Origin: Novipirellula aureliae
GTDB lineage: Bacteria; Planctomycetota; Planctomycetia; Pirellulales; Pirellulaceae
Length of the DNA stretch: 64,000 bases
Reading direction: 5' to 3'
Assembly: GCF_007860185.1 (NCBI RefSeq)
Contig: NZ_SJPY01000002.1
Span: 62,001-126,000, forward strand
The notes under the pieces were generated by a model. The model saw only the letters and a list, made by a program, of their open reading frames with translations, made no database searches and was not told where the DNA came from. Position numbers and translations under genes: made by a program. Shown here one piece after another: positions 11,512 through 21,293 of the stretch (within the stretch, counting starts at the first letter, position 1; every line of letters begins with the position of its first letter).

Positions 11512-13243
11512 CACTTGATTCTCCTTCGCCAACGGGGGTCGACTGCGTCGTCTCTTGATCGGCTTCACGCAGCTTGCGCCGAATCACCTTGCCCAAAAAA
11601 TTCCTGGGAAGATCTTCCGCGCATCGTTCATAGATGCGAGGTTGTTTGTGCTTCGAGAGATGGTCACGACAATGCTGGCGTAGCCTCGCTTCCTCCCACT
11701 CGGCTTTCGGCTTCATAACGATAAATGCCTTGACGATCTCGCCGCGTTCGCTGTCGGGAACCCCCACGACTGCCGCATCCGCAACGCCGTCAATCTCTCG
11801 GAGTACCGCTTCGACTTCGGCGGGATAAACGTTGAAGCCCGAAGTGATGATGAGATCCTTTTTGCGTCCGACAATGCTATACAGACCATCGCTGCGGCGG
11901 ATTGCCAGATCACCCGTGTGTAGCCAACCATCGCGAATCGTTTCAGCCGTTGCCGTTGGATTTTCCCAGTACCCCAACATGACTTGAGGCCCACGAACAA
12001 TCAGCTCACCGATCTCGCCACTACCAATATCTTCGTGGCTGTCGCCGCTTTCCTCGATAATTCGACAACGTGTTTCAGGTAGAGGAAAACCTATCGTGCC
12101 ATACTCAGGTGGGCCAAAGAGATCGCCAACATGCGTTACCGGTGACGATTCAGACAAGCCGAAACCTTCGACCATGACCGCTCCGCAGTAGCGAGTGAAT
12201 TCTTCGGCGACTTCCGCTTCCAGCGGTGCCCCACCGGAAATCACCCACTTGAGTGAACTCAAATCAGCCGGGTAATCTCGCAGTCGTTGGTTCATCGCAA
12301 CCAACATGGCCGGGACAGCATGAAACACTGTAGGCCTATGTTGCTCGATCAATTGGATCACTTGGCGAGTATTGAAGCGATGATGCAAAATCAATGTCGC
12401 TCCCATGGCTGCTCCTCCCAGAGCGATTGCCGAAACGCCATAGCTATGGAAAAACGGCAACACGGCCATCATCGTCTCGGTGGCAAATTCTCGCTTCGTC
12501 GATTCGAATTGTTGCCAAGCATTCGCAACCATGTTTTGATGGCTAAGTGTCACCGATTTCGGCGAACCCGTCGTCCCCCCCGTCGGCAGAATGTAGGCGG
12601 CGTCCTTCGCCGGATCAATCCGGACCGGTTTCCATTCGCGACGAACAGCCTCGACCTCACTCCAGAACCACGAATGCGACGGATTGCTTGGAAGTGACAA
12701 CACGCCCGTTCGCTGCATGCGCACCCATAGATAACCGATCTGTTTCAACGACGGCAGATGCTCGCGGATGGAAACGTACAGGGTCTTCTCGAGCTCGTCT
12801 TGGCATCCAGCAAGCAGATGGGCCAACATATCGAGGCCGACAACGACGCGAACCTTCGTTTCTTTGACAAACCGCTCGACCTCTTCAGGCACCATCAACG
12901 GACTTAAGGCAACGACAATACCACCACATCGCCATACCGCATTGATCGTAATTAGAAACTCAGGAACGTTGGGCAGCAAAACGCCGACGCGGTCACCTGG
13001 TTCGACTCCTAGGCGTTGCAGCATTGATGCGGCGCGAACAACGTCATGGTTGAGTTCCTCATACGTCCAACATTGGGATCCGTACACAACCGCCTTGCGA
13101 TCAGGGATCACTTCGGCCGCATGACGAAGCAGTTCAAAGGCAGCAAAACCTTTGTAGTAGTCAATGCCATCCATCTTCGATGGTGGCAGCGACCCTTTCG
13201 CTCGCTTAGACACCGCAAGTTCGTTCTTGAGTAGATGTCCCAT
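11498..13243 (-). CDS. fadD: long-chain acyl-CoA synthetase (AMP-forming ligase)
   Basis: It activates fatty acids as acyl-AMP and then acyl-CoA. ANL-superfamily motifs occur in order: the P-loop-like LPTGGTTGSPKSV, VEGFGLSESSPVTH (A5), WLHTGDLAIRRSDG (A7), GRKKDLIITSGFNVYP (A8), and the C-terminal lysine in LPRNFLGKVIRRKL (A10). The ATG at 13243-13241 was chosen because GAGGA lies seven bases before it; the frame continues to a TTG upstream without homology. It encodes 581 residues and is the first gene of the beta-oxidation operon that runs down to 5928. Confidence 0.9.
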   Translation of the reverse strand: MGHLLKNELAVSKRAKGSLPPSKMDGIDYYKGFAAFELLRHAAEVIPDRKAVVYGSQCWTYEELNHDVVRAASMLQRLGVEPGDRVGVLLPNVPEFLITINAVWRCGGIVVALSPLMVPEEVERFVKETKVRVVVGLDMLAHLLAGCQDELEKTLYVSIREHLPSLKQIGYLWVRMQRTGVLSLPSNPSHSWFWSEVEAVRREWKPVRIDPAKDAAYILPTGGTTGSPKSVTLSHQNMVANAWQQFESTKREFATETMMAVLPFFHSYGVSAIALGGAAMGATLILHHRFNTRQVIQLIEQHRPTVFHAVPAMLVAMNQRLRDYPADLSSLKWVISGGAPLEAEVAEEFTRYCGAVMVEGFGLSESSPVTHVGDLFGPPEYGTIGFPLPETRCRIIEESGDSHEDIGSGEIGELIVRGPQVMLGYWENPTATAETIRDGWLHTGDLAIRRSDGLYSIVGRKKDLIITSGFNVYPAEVEAVLREIDGVADAAVVGVPDSERGEIVKAFIVMKPKAEWEEARLRQHCRDHLSKHKQPRIYERCAEDLPRNFLGKVIRRKLREADQETTQSTPVGEGESSDAIQ

Positions 13244-13615
13244 CACGAATTCCTCGATCAAGAAAGGAATCGACGGTCATGCTCTCACCAAGCATGATGT
13301 GAAAAACATAGGGGACTGTTGGCTCGTCGAATCAGCCGAATAAACAGACAAGAAATAAGCGTGGTCACTTGGAATGGATTAACCACGACGACTGACGAGA
13401 AAGCGAATAACCGAGCCAAACTGCTACTCGCCAACCGCAAGCCAATTGTAGGCACTAGGAGCCCTTAAGAAAAGTGTTTTTCCACTAAAAACCAACAAGG
13501 GAACTTGAGACGCCCTAGAGAAGCAGTCTCTTGAAGATCTGGCTTGACCGTAGTGGATCTTGTGAAAGATCCCCATGCGGTTGGATTTTGTGAAAGATCC
13601 CCCACGATCGACGAA
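13244..13615. repeat. intergenic region with two GATC-hairpin repeats
   Basis: This 370-base gap between gltX and the acyl-CoA ligase gene has no gene that I can see; the ligase promoter should lie here. GTAGTGGATCTTGTGAAAGATCC at 13550-13572 and GGATTTTGTGAAAGATCC at 13583-13600 are relatives, in opposite orientation, of the 18-base hairpin that is tandemly repeated at 22835-23329. An unpaired TTGAAGATCTGG fragment of the same unit lies at 13531. Confidence 0.6.
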
Positions 13616-15163
13616 TCATGAATTAGCGACTCGAGTGATTCGGGCGACTACTTTTTCCTGGCCAATCACCTCAAGTGTTTCGAACATCCCAAACCCAGCG
13701 GGTGACCCGGTGGTTGCAACGCGTAACGCATGGATGATATCGCCCAGTCCGATCTGTTGGTCATCGCAAAACTGATTGACCAAGGCTTCAAGCGTTTCGG
13801 CGTCAAAGGAATCCGCTTGGGTAAGTGGCTCCACAAGTTTTGCCAACAGAGGCTTGGCCATTTCGGGTTTGACAACTCGCTTTTGGTAGGCCTTTTCATT
13901 GATAGCGTAGTCGTCAATGAAACAATAGTCGAAGTCCAAGATATCCCCCGCGATCTTCAGGCGATCGCCTGCCGCTTCGACAACCGCTTTCAACTTAGCT
14001 TCCGACTCGGGGCTGTCCGACGAAGTAAGTCCAGCGGCGATGGCAAACGGGCGGACCTTTTCCAATCGTGTCTCGAGCGGCAATGCGGCAAAAGCATCGC
14101 CTTGGAAAGAGAGTAGTTTTGTGGAATCGAACGAAGCGGGAGCTTTGGTGACGCGGTCGAGTGAAAACAGCTTGATCATTTCATCGACCGTGAACTTTTC
14201 GCTCTCGCCGTCAAGCGACCAACCGAGCAAAACCAAATAGTTCAAAATCGCATCGGGTGTAAAACCGATCTCACGATAGAAATCGATTATGACCGGATTA
14301 AAGGTATCGGCCTCGGCTGAAATACCACAGCGCTGTGCGATGCGGCAACCATGAGCGAGTAAGTCTGCAAAGCCTTTGTTCTTTTGGTACTTCGCCAACT
14401 TACGTTTACTCAATTTGGCATGGCCGCCTGGTTCCGCAACGTATGGTAGGTGGGCGTAAGCAGGGCGTTCGTATCCCAACGACTCAAGAATAAAGATCTG
14501 GCGAGGTGTGTTGGACAAGTGTTCTTCAGAGCGGATGACGTGAGAAATCTGGAGTTCGTGGTCATCGACCACCGAGGCGAGGTGATACAAGCAACTTCCG
14601 TCCGCGCGTTGAATGACGTGATCTTGTTCCGCCGCCCAATCGACTCGCACTTCGCCACGAACCAGATCCGAGATCACGCATTCCCCTTCACGCGGCATTT
14701 TTAGCCGCACGACGGCGGTACGTCCTTCGGCTTCAAAGGCTGCAGCAGCGGCATCGTCTTCGGCCATCCAGCGGCGATCATAGATGAACGGTACCTTGTT
14801 CTTCTCCGCTTCTTGGCGTAGCGCCGTGAACTCTTCGGGACGGGCGTAGTCGCGATACGCATGACCGCTTTCGAGTAACTTTGTAGCGGCTTGTTTATAG
14901 AGCGAATCTCGTTGTGATTGGTAGTACGGATCGTGGGGCCCACCGACTTGAGGGCCTTCATCCCAATTCATTCCAAGCCAGCGAAAACCGTCGAGAATCG
15001 GCTCAATCGCTTCAGCCACGTTTCGACCTGCATCGGTATCATCAATGCGAAGAATAAATTGACCGCCCGCTTGGCGAGCGATCAACCAATTGAAAAGGGC
15101 TGTCCGCACGCCACCAATGTGAAGGTATCCAGTAGGACTAGGCGCAAATCGAGTTCGAATCAT
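13616..15163 (-). CDS. gltX: glutamyl-tRNA synthetase
   Basis: This class I aminoacyl-tRNA synthetase charges tRNA-Glu. [16 protein letters not shown] at the N-terminus contains the HIGH-type motif (HIGG), and [11 protein letters not shown] near residue 260 is the KMSKS-type loop. The C-terminal anticodon-binding helical domain follows. The 515-residue length fits the family. I chose the ATG at 15163-15161 because the conserved sequence starts there; a TTG at 15196 would add eleven hydrophobic residues with no support. There is no obvious Shine-Dalgarno site, as is common here. A small membrane protein lies just upstream on the same strand. Confidence 0.95.
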   Translation of the reverse strand: MIRTRFAPSPTGYLHIGGVRTALFNWLIARQAGGQFILRIDDTDAGRNVAEAIEPILDGFRWLGMNWDEGPQVGGPHDPYYQSQRDSLYKQAATKLLESGHAYRDYARPEEFTALRQEAEKNKVPFIYDRRWMAEDDAAAAAFEAEGRTAVVRLKMPREGECVISDLVRGEVRVDWAAEQDHVIQRADGSCLYHLASVVDDHELQISHVIRSEEHLSNTPRQIFILESLGYERPAYAHLPYVAEPGGHAKLSKRKLAKYQKNKGFADLLAHGCRIAQRCGISAEADTFNPVIIDFYREIGFTPDAILNYLVLLGWSLDGESEKFTVDEMIKLFSLDRVTKAPASFDSTKLLSFQGDAFAALPLETRLEKVRPFAIAAGLTSSDSPESEAKLKAVVEAAGDRLKIAGDILDFDYCFIDDYAINEKAYQKRVVKPEMAKPLLAKLVEPLTQADSFDAETLEALVNQFCDDQQIGLGDIIHALRVATTGSPAGFGMFETLEVIGQEKVVARITRVANS

Positions 15164-15230
15164 GAGAGCAGAAAGGAAAAAGAGGCAAGGGATCAAAAGA
15201 GATGTTTGGAATCACCGCGAGACAAAGGTT

Positions 15231-15644
15231 TTAGGGTTCGTCAGCGGTTTGAGGTTCTTCGGTCTGAAGCCCATCCTCGGGCTCTGGCCTCTCCTCCAAA
15301 TCCTCCGTTCTCTGATCTTTCACAGATTCTGACGTCTCCGATTCACCTCGTTGCTTTTCACCCAGCTCCGCGTTTTCACCCAGCTCCGCGTTTTCGTCCA
15401 GCTCCGCGTTTTCGTCCAAACCGGTCGCGGGCTGGTTGAAGGCGGCTTCATCTGGGAATCGTGGAGCGACGAACCGGTGCTCGCGATAGGCTAATAACGC
15501 AAAACCAATAGCGGTAATTCCGACAAAGACAAACACGAGTGTCTTTCCATAGTTCTCACGCCACAACTCCGCTCCCCAAGATGAGTCTTGGGCATAACGT
15601 GACGAAGCGCTAGAAGAACCAAATTCTTCTTGCTGATCTTCCAT
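15231..15644 (-). CDS. small single-pass membrane protein with acidic repeat tail
   Basis: I do not recognise this 137-residue protein. Residues 1-30 are polar, then W-rich SSWGAELWRENYG precedes one membrane helix at about 35-52 (TLVFVFVGITAIGFALLAY). The C-terminal half is strongly acidic and contains three copies of a six-residue ENAEL(D/G) repeat, encoded by an 18-bp tandem repeat at about 15361-15416. The topology is probably N-in with an acidic periplasmic tail, or the reverse. It sits upstream of gltX on the same strand. The repeat copy number may vary between strains. Confidence 0.6.
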   Translation of the reverse strand: MEDQQEEFGSSSASSRYAQDSSWGAELWRENYGKTLVFVFVGITAIGFALLAYREHRFVAPRFPDEAAFNQPATGLDENAELDENAELGENAELGEKQRGESETSESVKDQRTEDLEERPEPEDGLQTEEPQTADEP

Positions 15645-15735
15645 TTTTTTCCGGCTATTACAATTAAGATTTCGAGACCCTGACTATGGATAGACTACTG
15701 TGCTAGCCACTGGGAATCAAGCGACGCAGCGGAAA

Positions 15736-16203
15736 CTATTTGGTGCGGTGAAAGGAGGTCGCATCAATCGTCGATCCTGCGCCCATCGGTCGCCGATTCG
15801 GCTGATCTTGCTGCCGCGAATTTTGGTAGGGAGCGGAGGTATCATTCGAACGAATGTACCGGCTCAACACGTGGCATCGAATCCAGTTTCTACCCGCGGG
15901 AATCAACATCAGGAAACCGACCGCATCGGTCAAGAGTCCTGGGGTCAACAGCAGTGCTGCTGCAAAAACGACCATCAATCCATCTTGGATTTCACGACTT
16001 GGTATCCGCCCGCTAGCCAATGCGGATCGGAATCGATGCCACGCCATGGCACCTTCACGACGGGCGAGTATCGAGCCGAGGATGCCTGTGCCGATTACGA
16101 CTAGCAGCGTCGTAAAGACATTGGTGGCATCCGCTAGTCGAAGCAACAACGCTAATTCCACAAGCGGAATGAGGATAAAGGCGGCAAGTAAGCGGAAAAA
16201 CAT
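15736..16203 (-). CDS. fxsA: FxsA family membrane protein
   Basis: The 155-residue protein starts MFFRLLAAFILIPLVELALL and has the FxsA pattern: short N-terminal helix, GTGILGSILARREGAMAWHRFR cytoplasmic loop, GRIPSREIQDGLMVVFAAALLLTPGLLTDAVGFLMLIP, then a polar tail. FxsA is an inner-membrane protein known in E. coli for suppressing F exclusion of phage T7; its normal role is unclear. The start was placed at the ATG at 16203-16201 because the family begins there. The frame runs on to 16524, but that part overlaps the promoter region and start of the divergent porin gene. Confidence 0.8.
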   Translation of the reverse strand: MFFRLLAAFILIPLVELALLLRLADATNVFTTLLVVIGTGILGSILARREGAMAWHRFRSALASGRIPSREIQDGLMVVFAAALLLTPGLLTDAVGFLMLIPAGRNWIRCHVLSRYIRSNDTSAPYQNSRQQDQPNRRPMGAGSTIDATSFHRTK

Positions 16204-16503
16204 GGTAAGTTTCGTCGCGAAAAAAGGTAAAAATGGAAGCGTCAGTTTGGCATTGCTGACAAACCTTTCCCCAGAGACGCAGTTCTTATGCCAAATCAGT
16301 GGAAAGAGAAATGGGAGGTGCGGGATACATGGATTACCCCAATAAAACCGGTTTCTCCGAATGTCAGATACGCCCCCCCCGAAATCGCCTTTTGTTGGGA
16401 GCAATGGCGATTCAAGCCACGAGCCGTTGCCGACTAAACCAATGGTGGGCGGAACCCATTTAGTTTTTTTGGTCGCAACGCGTTGGCCGTTGTTGGAAAG
16501 GGA

Positions 16504-18153
16504 ATGGTAGAAACGATGGACCACAGTTGGCTTCGTAATTTGCGTTTGGCGTTCGCCGCGATCGGGCCAATCATCGCCGTGTCAGCCATCTCCATGACAA
16601 TCGCAAAAGCCGATCGTCCCTATTTGCAAGTAGGACTTTCTCAAGACCAACTCGAGATTGTCGAGGTTGAAACGGACGAGACCAGTGCTGCTGTCTTTGA
16701 AGCCCCCCAACAGCTGGCGCCCACCATGCCGGCTCCGGTGATTTACGATCGAGCCATTGCCACCACCAACTGCAATTGCGGCACGACCTCGTGTTGCAGC
16801 GTAGCGGACAAGAAGGCTGCCTACGCCAAAATGATGTCTGCCTATGCTGGCGTTTTCTACGAGAACAACTTTTCCTACCTAAAGGATCCGTGCTACGAAG
16901 GCCCGTCATTCTACAGCGATCGTTTCAAGAACATCGACACTCGTTGGGGTACCTTTAGCTTCGGCGGTGAAACACGCTATCGTTATCACGACGAACGCAA
17001 CCTTCGCGGACTGGGAATTACCGGCAAAGACGACACCTTCTGGCTCACCCGACAACGGTTGTATGCCGATTGGAAAATCAACGACACCCTGCGTGTTTAT
17101 GGCGAAATCTTAGACGCCAACTCGTCGGATGAAGAGTTTGCTCCGCGTCCGATCGAAGAAAACGACATGGACTTCTTAAACTTGTTCGCTGACGTACTGC
17201 TGCTTGATACCGGATCGAGCAAGCTCACCGCTCGTGTCGGTCGACAAGAATTATTGTACGGAGTCCAACGAGCCGTTTCACCACTCGATTGGGCAAACAC
17301 TCGCCGTACCTTCGAAGGTGTAAAACTACTTTACCAAAGCGGCGACACCTCGATCGACGCATTTTGGACTCAATATGTGCCCGTCGCTCCCAATGAGCTA
17401 GACGATGCGGATTCCAATCAACCGTTCTACGGCATCTATGCTTCGAAAAAGGGGACCTCGCTTGGTGTCTTCGACGCCTACTATCTCGGCTACGAAAATC
17501 GCGATGTCGGCTTCAGCTATCAGACGTTCGGCAGCCGAACCGCCGGTGAGACCGATAGGGGAATACTTTATGACATGGAAGGTGCGATCCAGTTTGGCAA
17601 AAATGAGAACAACAGTGATCACAATGCGGGCTTTTTCACAGCAGGCATCGGTCGCAAATACGAAACGCGTTTGCTGAGCCCTACCGTTTGGGCCTACTAT
17701 GACTACGCCTCCGGTGAAGATGACTTTGACCAAGTTGGCCGTGGCGATAATGGTTACGATCCCTTGTACCCCCTCGCTCACAAGTTCAATGGTTTTATGG
17801 ATTTGTTCGGACGTCGCAACCTACACGATTTCAACGTGCTGACGACCGCGCCCCTAACCAAGAACATCTCATTGGTGCTCTGGTATCACTCCTTCCGCCT
17901 GGTCGAAGAAACGACTCCGTATAGCGTCGCAATGAATCCTTACAACTCGACCACAAAAGCGGAATCGAAGGATCTTGGACAAGAGATTGATGTGCTATTC
18001 AACATCAACCTCAATCCTCGCAACAACGTCCTGTTGGGCTATTCCCACTTCTCCGGCGGCGACTATTACGACACCGACGGCATCAAGCCTGCGATTGCGG
18101 GCGACAGTGCGGACGCTGATTTCTTCTATGCTCAGTTTCAATCACGTTATTAA
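16504..18153 (+). CDS. outer-membrane beta-barrel, alginate-export-type porin
   Basis: A signal peptide (residues about 5-37, ending near AKADRP) is followed by a Cys-rich patch (NCNCGTTSCCS) and a long barrel of alternating aromatic and polar strands ending in FQSRY, with the C-terminal aromatic residue of outer-membrane proteins. The WGTFSFGGETRYRY start and the repeated RLYADWKINDTLRVYGE, ARVGRQELLYG strands match the alginate-export (AlgE-like) family as I know it. The substrate is not shown by the sequence. The ATG at 16504 follows GGAAAGGG closely; an ATG at 16516 is also possible. It is divergent from fxsA and precedes a SulP transporter. Confidence 0.7.
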   Translation: MVETMDHSWLRNLRLAFAAIGPIIAVSAISMTIAKADRPYLQVGLSQDQLEIVEVETDETSAAVFEAPQQLAPTMPAPVIYDRAIATTNCNCGTTSCCSVADKKAAYAKMMSAYAGVFYENNFSYLKDPCYEGPSFYSDRFKNIDTRWGTFSFGGETRYRYHDERNLRGLGITGKDDTFWLTRQRLYADWKINDTLRVYGEILDANSSDEEFAPRPIEENDMDFLNLFADVLLLDTGSSKLTARVGRQELLYGVQRAVSPLDWANTRRTFEGVKLLYQSGDTSIDAFWTQYVPVAPNELDDADSNQPFYGIYASKKGTSLGVFDAYYLGYENRDVGFSYQTFGSRTAGETDRGILYDMEGAIQFGKNENNSDHNAGFFTAGIGRKYETRLLSPTVWAYYDYASGEDDFDQVGRGDNGYDPLYPLAHKFNGFMDLFGRRNLHDFNVLTTAPLTKNISLVLWYHSFRLVEETTPYSVAMNPYNSTTKAESKDLGQEIDVLFNINLNPRNNVLLGYSHFSGGDYYDTDGIKPAIAGDSADADFFYAQFQSRY

Positions 18154-18338
18154 TGCGTGGTGGAATGACACGCTTGGCGAGTTTCGCTACCGCGTGGTCG
18201 TTTCTAAAACCTCTGTGAACAGAGACGATTCGATCGCGTTTTTTGCTGCCTCGCCGACCGGTTGCTGATGGTCTACGATTGAAGGGGATATGCTGTAAGC
18301 TGCCAGACCTCCGATCCACCTTGCATAAAAGCAACTCG

Positions 18339-20570
18339 ATGCTCAAACCTCCACATTCACAGACGCGCGTGAACCTGAGACACGACCTGGTAGCGGGTCT
18401 GGTTGTTTTCCTTGTGGCACTTCCGCTTTGCTTAGGCATCGCTCTTGCATCGGGTGCCGACCTGTTCACTGGCCTGGTTTCTGGAGTTGTTGGAGGCTTA
18501 GTTGTTGGCTTTGTTAGCGGATCACACACAAGTGTCAGCGGCCCTGCGATCGGTTTGACGGTACTCGTCGCGTCGCAAATCGTCATGCTTGGTTCGTTCG
18601 AAGCCTTCATGTTGTCGGTTCTAATTGCCGGACTTATCCAAATCGGATTTGGTGTCGCTCGTGGAGGTGCGTTTTCAGCGTTCTTTCCATCGAGTGTGGT
18701 CAAAGGTCTGCTGTTTGCAATCGGCATTGTTTTGGTCATGAAGCAAATTCCGCACCTGCTTGGACACGATGCAACGGCGGCCGATACAATCTTGCTACAA
18801 CAACGCGATTTCCTGACGACGATCACTGAAGTCAATACGCTAATCGCAGGCGAGATCCATTTCGGTGCCATGCTGATCGGAATGATCTCGATCGTGATGT
18901 TGTTATGCTGGGATCGTCTTACCATTATGAAGCGGCTGATCTTGCCTGCTCCTCTGGTGGTCGTTTTATTCGGAATCTTGATGACCAGTTTATTGGCATC
19001 GTGTGGAGAAGCGTGGCGGATCGGACCGAGTCATCGTGTCCAAATCCCTGTCGCAACGAGTTTGTTTGAATTCGCTAGTTTTTTGAAACGGCCTGACTTT
19101 TCACAGGTCACCAACCCCGCCATCTACACGGGTGCTTTCGCGATTGCCATGATTGCATCGCTTGAAACGCTCTTGAATCTTGAAGCGGTCGACAAGCTCG
19201 ATCAAAAAAAACGATATTCACCTGCCAGTCGTGAATTGATTGCGCAAGGCTGCGGCAATGTCGTGTGTGGCATAATCGGGGGGCTACCTGTTGCGTCGGT
19301 AATCGTTCGCGGTTCGGTTAACGTGGCAGCGGGCTCACGAACCAAGATGTCGACCATTTTCCATGGTGCATTTTTGCTGCTCAGCGCATCGCTGTTACCA
19401 GCCCTCATGAACCGCATACCACTGTCCGCTCTCGCAGCGATTCTGTTCATTACGGGAATGAAGCTGGCAAGTCCTCGGCTGTTCAAACAGATGTGGAGTG
19501 AAGGGCGTTATCAATTCTTGCCGTTCTTCATCACGATTGTCGTGATCGTACTGACCGATTTGATGTTCGGAATTCTGGTTGGACTCGGCGTCAGTGTTTT
19601 GTTCATTCTCCATCGCAGCGTCCGGCACCCGATTCGGCAGGTCGTCGAAACCTACCTGTCCGGCGATCTGACGCACATCGTACTTTCGAATCAAGTTAGT
19701 TTCTTGAATCGTGCCGCGATTGACCGCGTCTTAAACGAAGCAACTTCCGGTAGTCAATTGCTAATCAATGCGACCGATTCTGACTACATCGACCCCGACG
19801 TTCTCAGTTTCATTCGCGACTTCAAAGAGAACGTAGCTCCAGCGCGGGGGATTACCGTCAGCGTCAAAGGGTTTCAGCCAAAGTATTCAATGCCCGATGA
19901 CATTCAGTTCGCCGACTACTCGACGCGTGCGTTGCAGGACGCGGTGACGGCAGATCAAGTGATCGACATCCTCCGTGCGGGCAACCAACGATTCGTCGCT
20001 GGATCGCAACTCAACCGAGATTTGTCGCGGCAAGTCAATGCCACCGCAGCAGGCCAAAACCCACTTGCGGCCGTCTTAAGCTGTATCGATTCGCGAGTTC
20101 CCGCCGAGTTGGTATTTGATCTCGGCGTGGGCGATATCTTTAGTAACCGTGTCGCTGGCAACGTCGTCGGACCGATCTCTCTCGGTAGCCTCGAATATGC
20201 AATCGGTGTCGCCGGTGTCAAACTCCTCGTCGTACTGGGACATACCCGCTGTGGTGCAGTAACATCATCGATCCACCTAATATCGAGCGGACAAAACGCG
20301 ATGTCAGCGACCGGATGCCAGCACTTGCAGGCAATCGTTGACGAGATTGAACCGAGTATGTTATCACCCGGCGAAATGCCTTTCGAAGCTTTGTCGACGG
20401 AACAGCGTGAAGCCTTGGTCGATACCGTGGCACGACGAAATGTCCAACATACTTGTGATAAAATCTTGCACCAAAGCGACGTGATTCGTCTCGCCGTTGC
20501 AGACGGACGCGTCAAAGTGGTGGGGGCAATGTATGATGTAAAAACGGGAATAGTAACGTTCTCAATTTGA
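18339..20570 (+). CDS. SulP family anion transporter fused to beta-carbonic anhydrase
   Basis: The 743-residue protein has an N-terminal SulP membrane domain (about residues 10-430, ten or more helices, with DLVAGLVVFLVALPLCLGIALASG and the SGPAIGLTVLV loop). A divergent STAS-like stretch follows (about 440-520), then a beta-carbonic anhydrase domain (about 525-743). Zinc ligands and active-site residues are visible: Cys582 with Asp584 and Arg586 in SCIDSR, and His635 and Cys638 in GHTRCGA. SulP/CA fusions are thought to move bicarbonate and interconvert it with CO2 at the inner membrane. I chose ATG 18339, at the start of the hydrophilic leader. The porin gene lies upstream on the same strand after about 185 bases. 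Confidence 0.9.
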   Translation: MLKPPHSQTRVNLRHDLVAGLVVFLVALPLCLGIALASGADLFTGLVSGVVGGLVVGFVSGSHTSVSGPAIGLTVLVASQIVMLGSFEAFMLSVLIAGLIQIGFGVARGGAFSAFFPSSVVKGLLFAIGIVLVMKQIPHLLGHDATAADTILLQQRDFLTTITEVNTLIAGEIHFGAMLIGMISIVMLLCWDRLTIMKRLILPAPLVVVLFGILMTSLLASCGEAWRIGPSHRVQIPVATSLFEFASFLKRPDFSQVTNPAIYTGAFAIAMIASLETLLNLEAVDKLDQKKRYSPASRELIAQGCGNVVCGIIGGLPVASVIVRGSVNVAAGSRTKMSTIFHGAFLLLSASLLPALMNRIPLSALAAILFITGMKLASPRLFKQMWSEGRYQFLPFFITIVVIVLTDLMFGILVGLGVSVLFILHRSVRHPIRQVVETYLSGDLTHIVLSNQVSFLNRAAIDRVLNEATSGSQLLINATDSDYIDPDVLSFIRDFKENVAPARGITVSVKGFQPKYSMPDDIQFADYSTRALQDAVTADQVIDILRAGNQRFVAGSQLNRDLSRQVNATAAGQNPLAAVLSCIDSRVPAELVFDLGVGDIFSNRVAGNVVGPISLGSLEYAIGVAGVKLLVVLGHTRCGAVTSSIHLISSGQNAMSATGCQHLQAIVDEIEPSMLSPGEMPFEALSTEQREALVDTVARRNVQHTCDKILHQSDVIRLAVADGRVKVVGAMYDVKTGIVTFSI

Positions 20571-20638
20571 ACGTTTAACGCTTAACCGAAGGCGCCAGCT
20601 TTTTCGCAAATGATCGCCTACAACTTGTTGTTAAACAA

Positions 20639-21205
20639 TCAAGGAGCCGTGATCTTTCGGTACGTCAAGTTGATCCGCTCGCCTACCTTGCGAGCCGTTT
20701 TGGGAACCTCGTGTTTCCAGAACTGCTGCATCGTGCCAGCCATAATGAGCAGCGATCCGTGGCTGAGCAAAAACGTTCTTGTCTCTTTGCTCGTATTATG
20801 CCTCATTCGAAATTTCCGTGTTTCGCCGAGCGAAACGGAACCGATGACATTGCCCATCTCAGGTTCATTGTCAGCGTGCAATCCCATGCTATCGCTGCCC
20901 CCTCGATACCGATTCAAGAGACAGTAATTGTACTCGCCTTGGATCGCTTCGATTCGCTGCTTGATCTCTAGCAGTGTCGTTGTCCAGGGCAACGAAACAT
21001 TCGTAGTTCCGCTGTAGCGATAGGTGATCCCTTCGTCGCCGTAGGAAGCGGTCAGCCGAGGTTGCCTGTGCCCAAAGAGTGCCGGTTTCTGTTCCCATTT
21101 GCACTGATCTCGGATCTCCTTAAAGTAGCGATCGGCAAGTTTCGATTCCATGAAGTCTTGGTCGTATCGCAGGAGTCCGCCGTCAGCCAATTTGATCGTT
21201 TCCAT
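20639..21205 (-). CDS. alkB: AlkB-like 2-oxoglutarate/Fe(II) dioxygenase
   Basis: This 188-residue protein carries the AlkB set: the substrate-lid strand RLTASYGDEGITYRYSG, the iron ligands in LHADNEP (H-x-D) and the distal His in WKHEVPKT, and the 2-oxoglutarate-binding Arg pair in RINLTYR. The family repairs N-alkylated DNA or RNA bases by oxidative demethylation. Its layout is closer to the ALKBH2/3-like bacterial branch than to E. coli AlkB. The ATG at 21205-21203 has a weak AGGA upstream. It is convergent with the SulP-CA gene and lies downstream of the sulfatase gene on the same strand. Confidence 0.85.
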   Translation of the reverse strand: METIKLADGGLLRYDQDFMESKLADRYFKEIRDQCKWEQKPALFGHRQPRLTASYGDEGITYRYSGTTNVSLPWTTTLLEIKQRIEAIQGEYNYCLLNRYRGGSDSMGLHADNEPEMGNVIGSVSLGETRKFRMRHNTSKETRTFLLSHGSLLIMAGTMQQFWKHEVPKTARKVGERINLTYRKITAP

Positions 21206-21293
21206 GATTGTCCTATACAAATGGCTTTCCCACGCGGCCCCGTTGGGCACGCGGTTTACCGGCATGAACAGCCTAGCCTAACACCCAAACTGG

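Noticed and set aside
18083-18925. 280-residue minus-strand frame opposite the SulP gene
   Set aside because: It is the antisense of a clear coding sequence with SulP motifs; its composition is Pro/Thr/Ser-rich as expected for a shadow frame.
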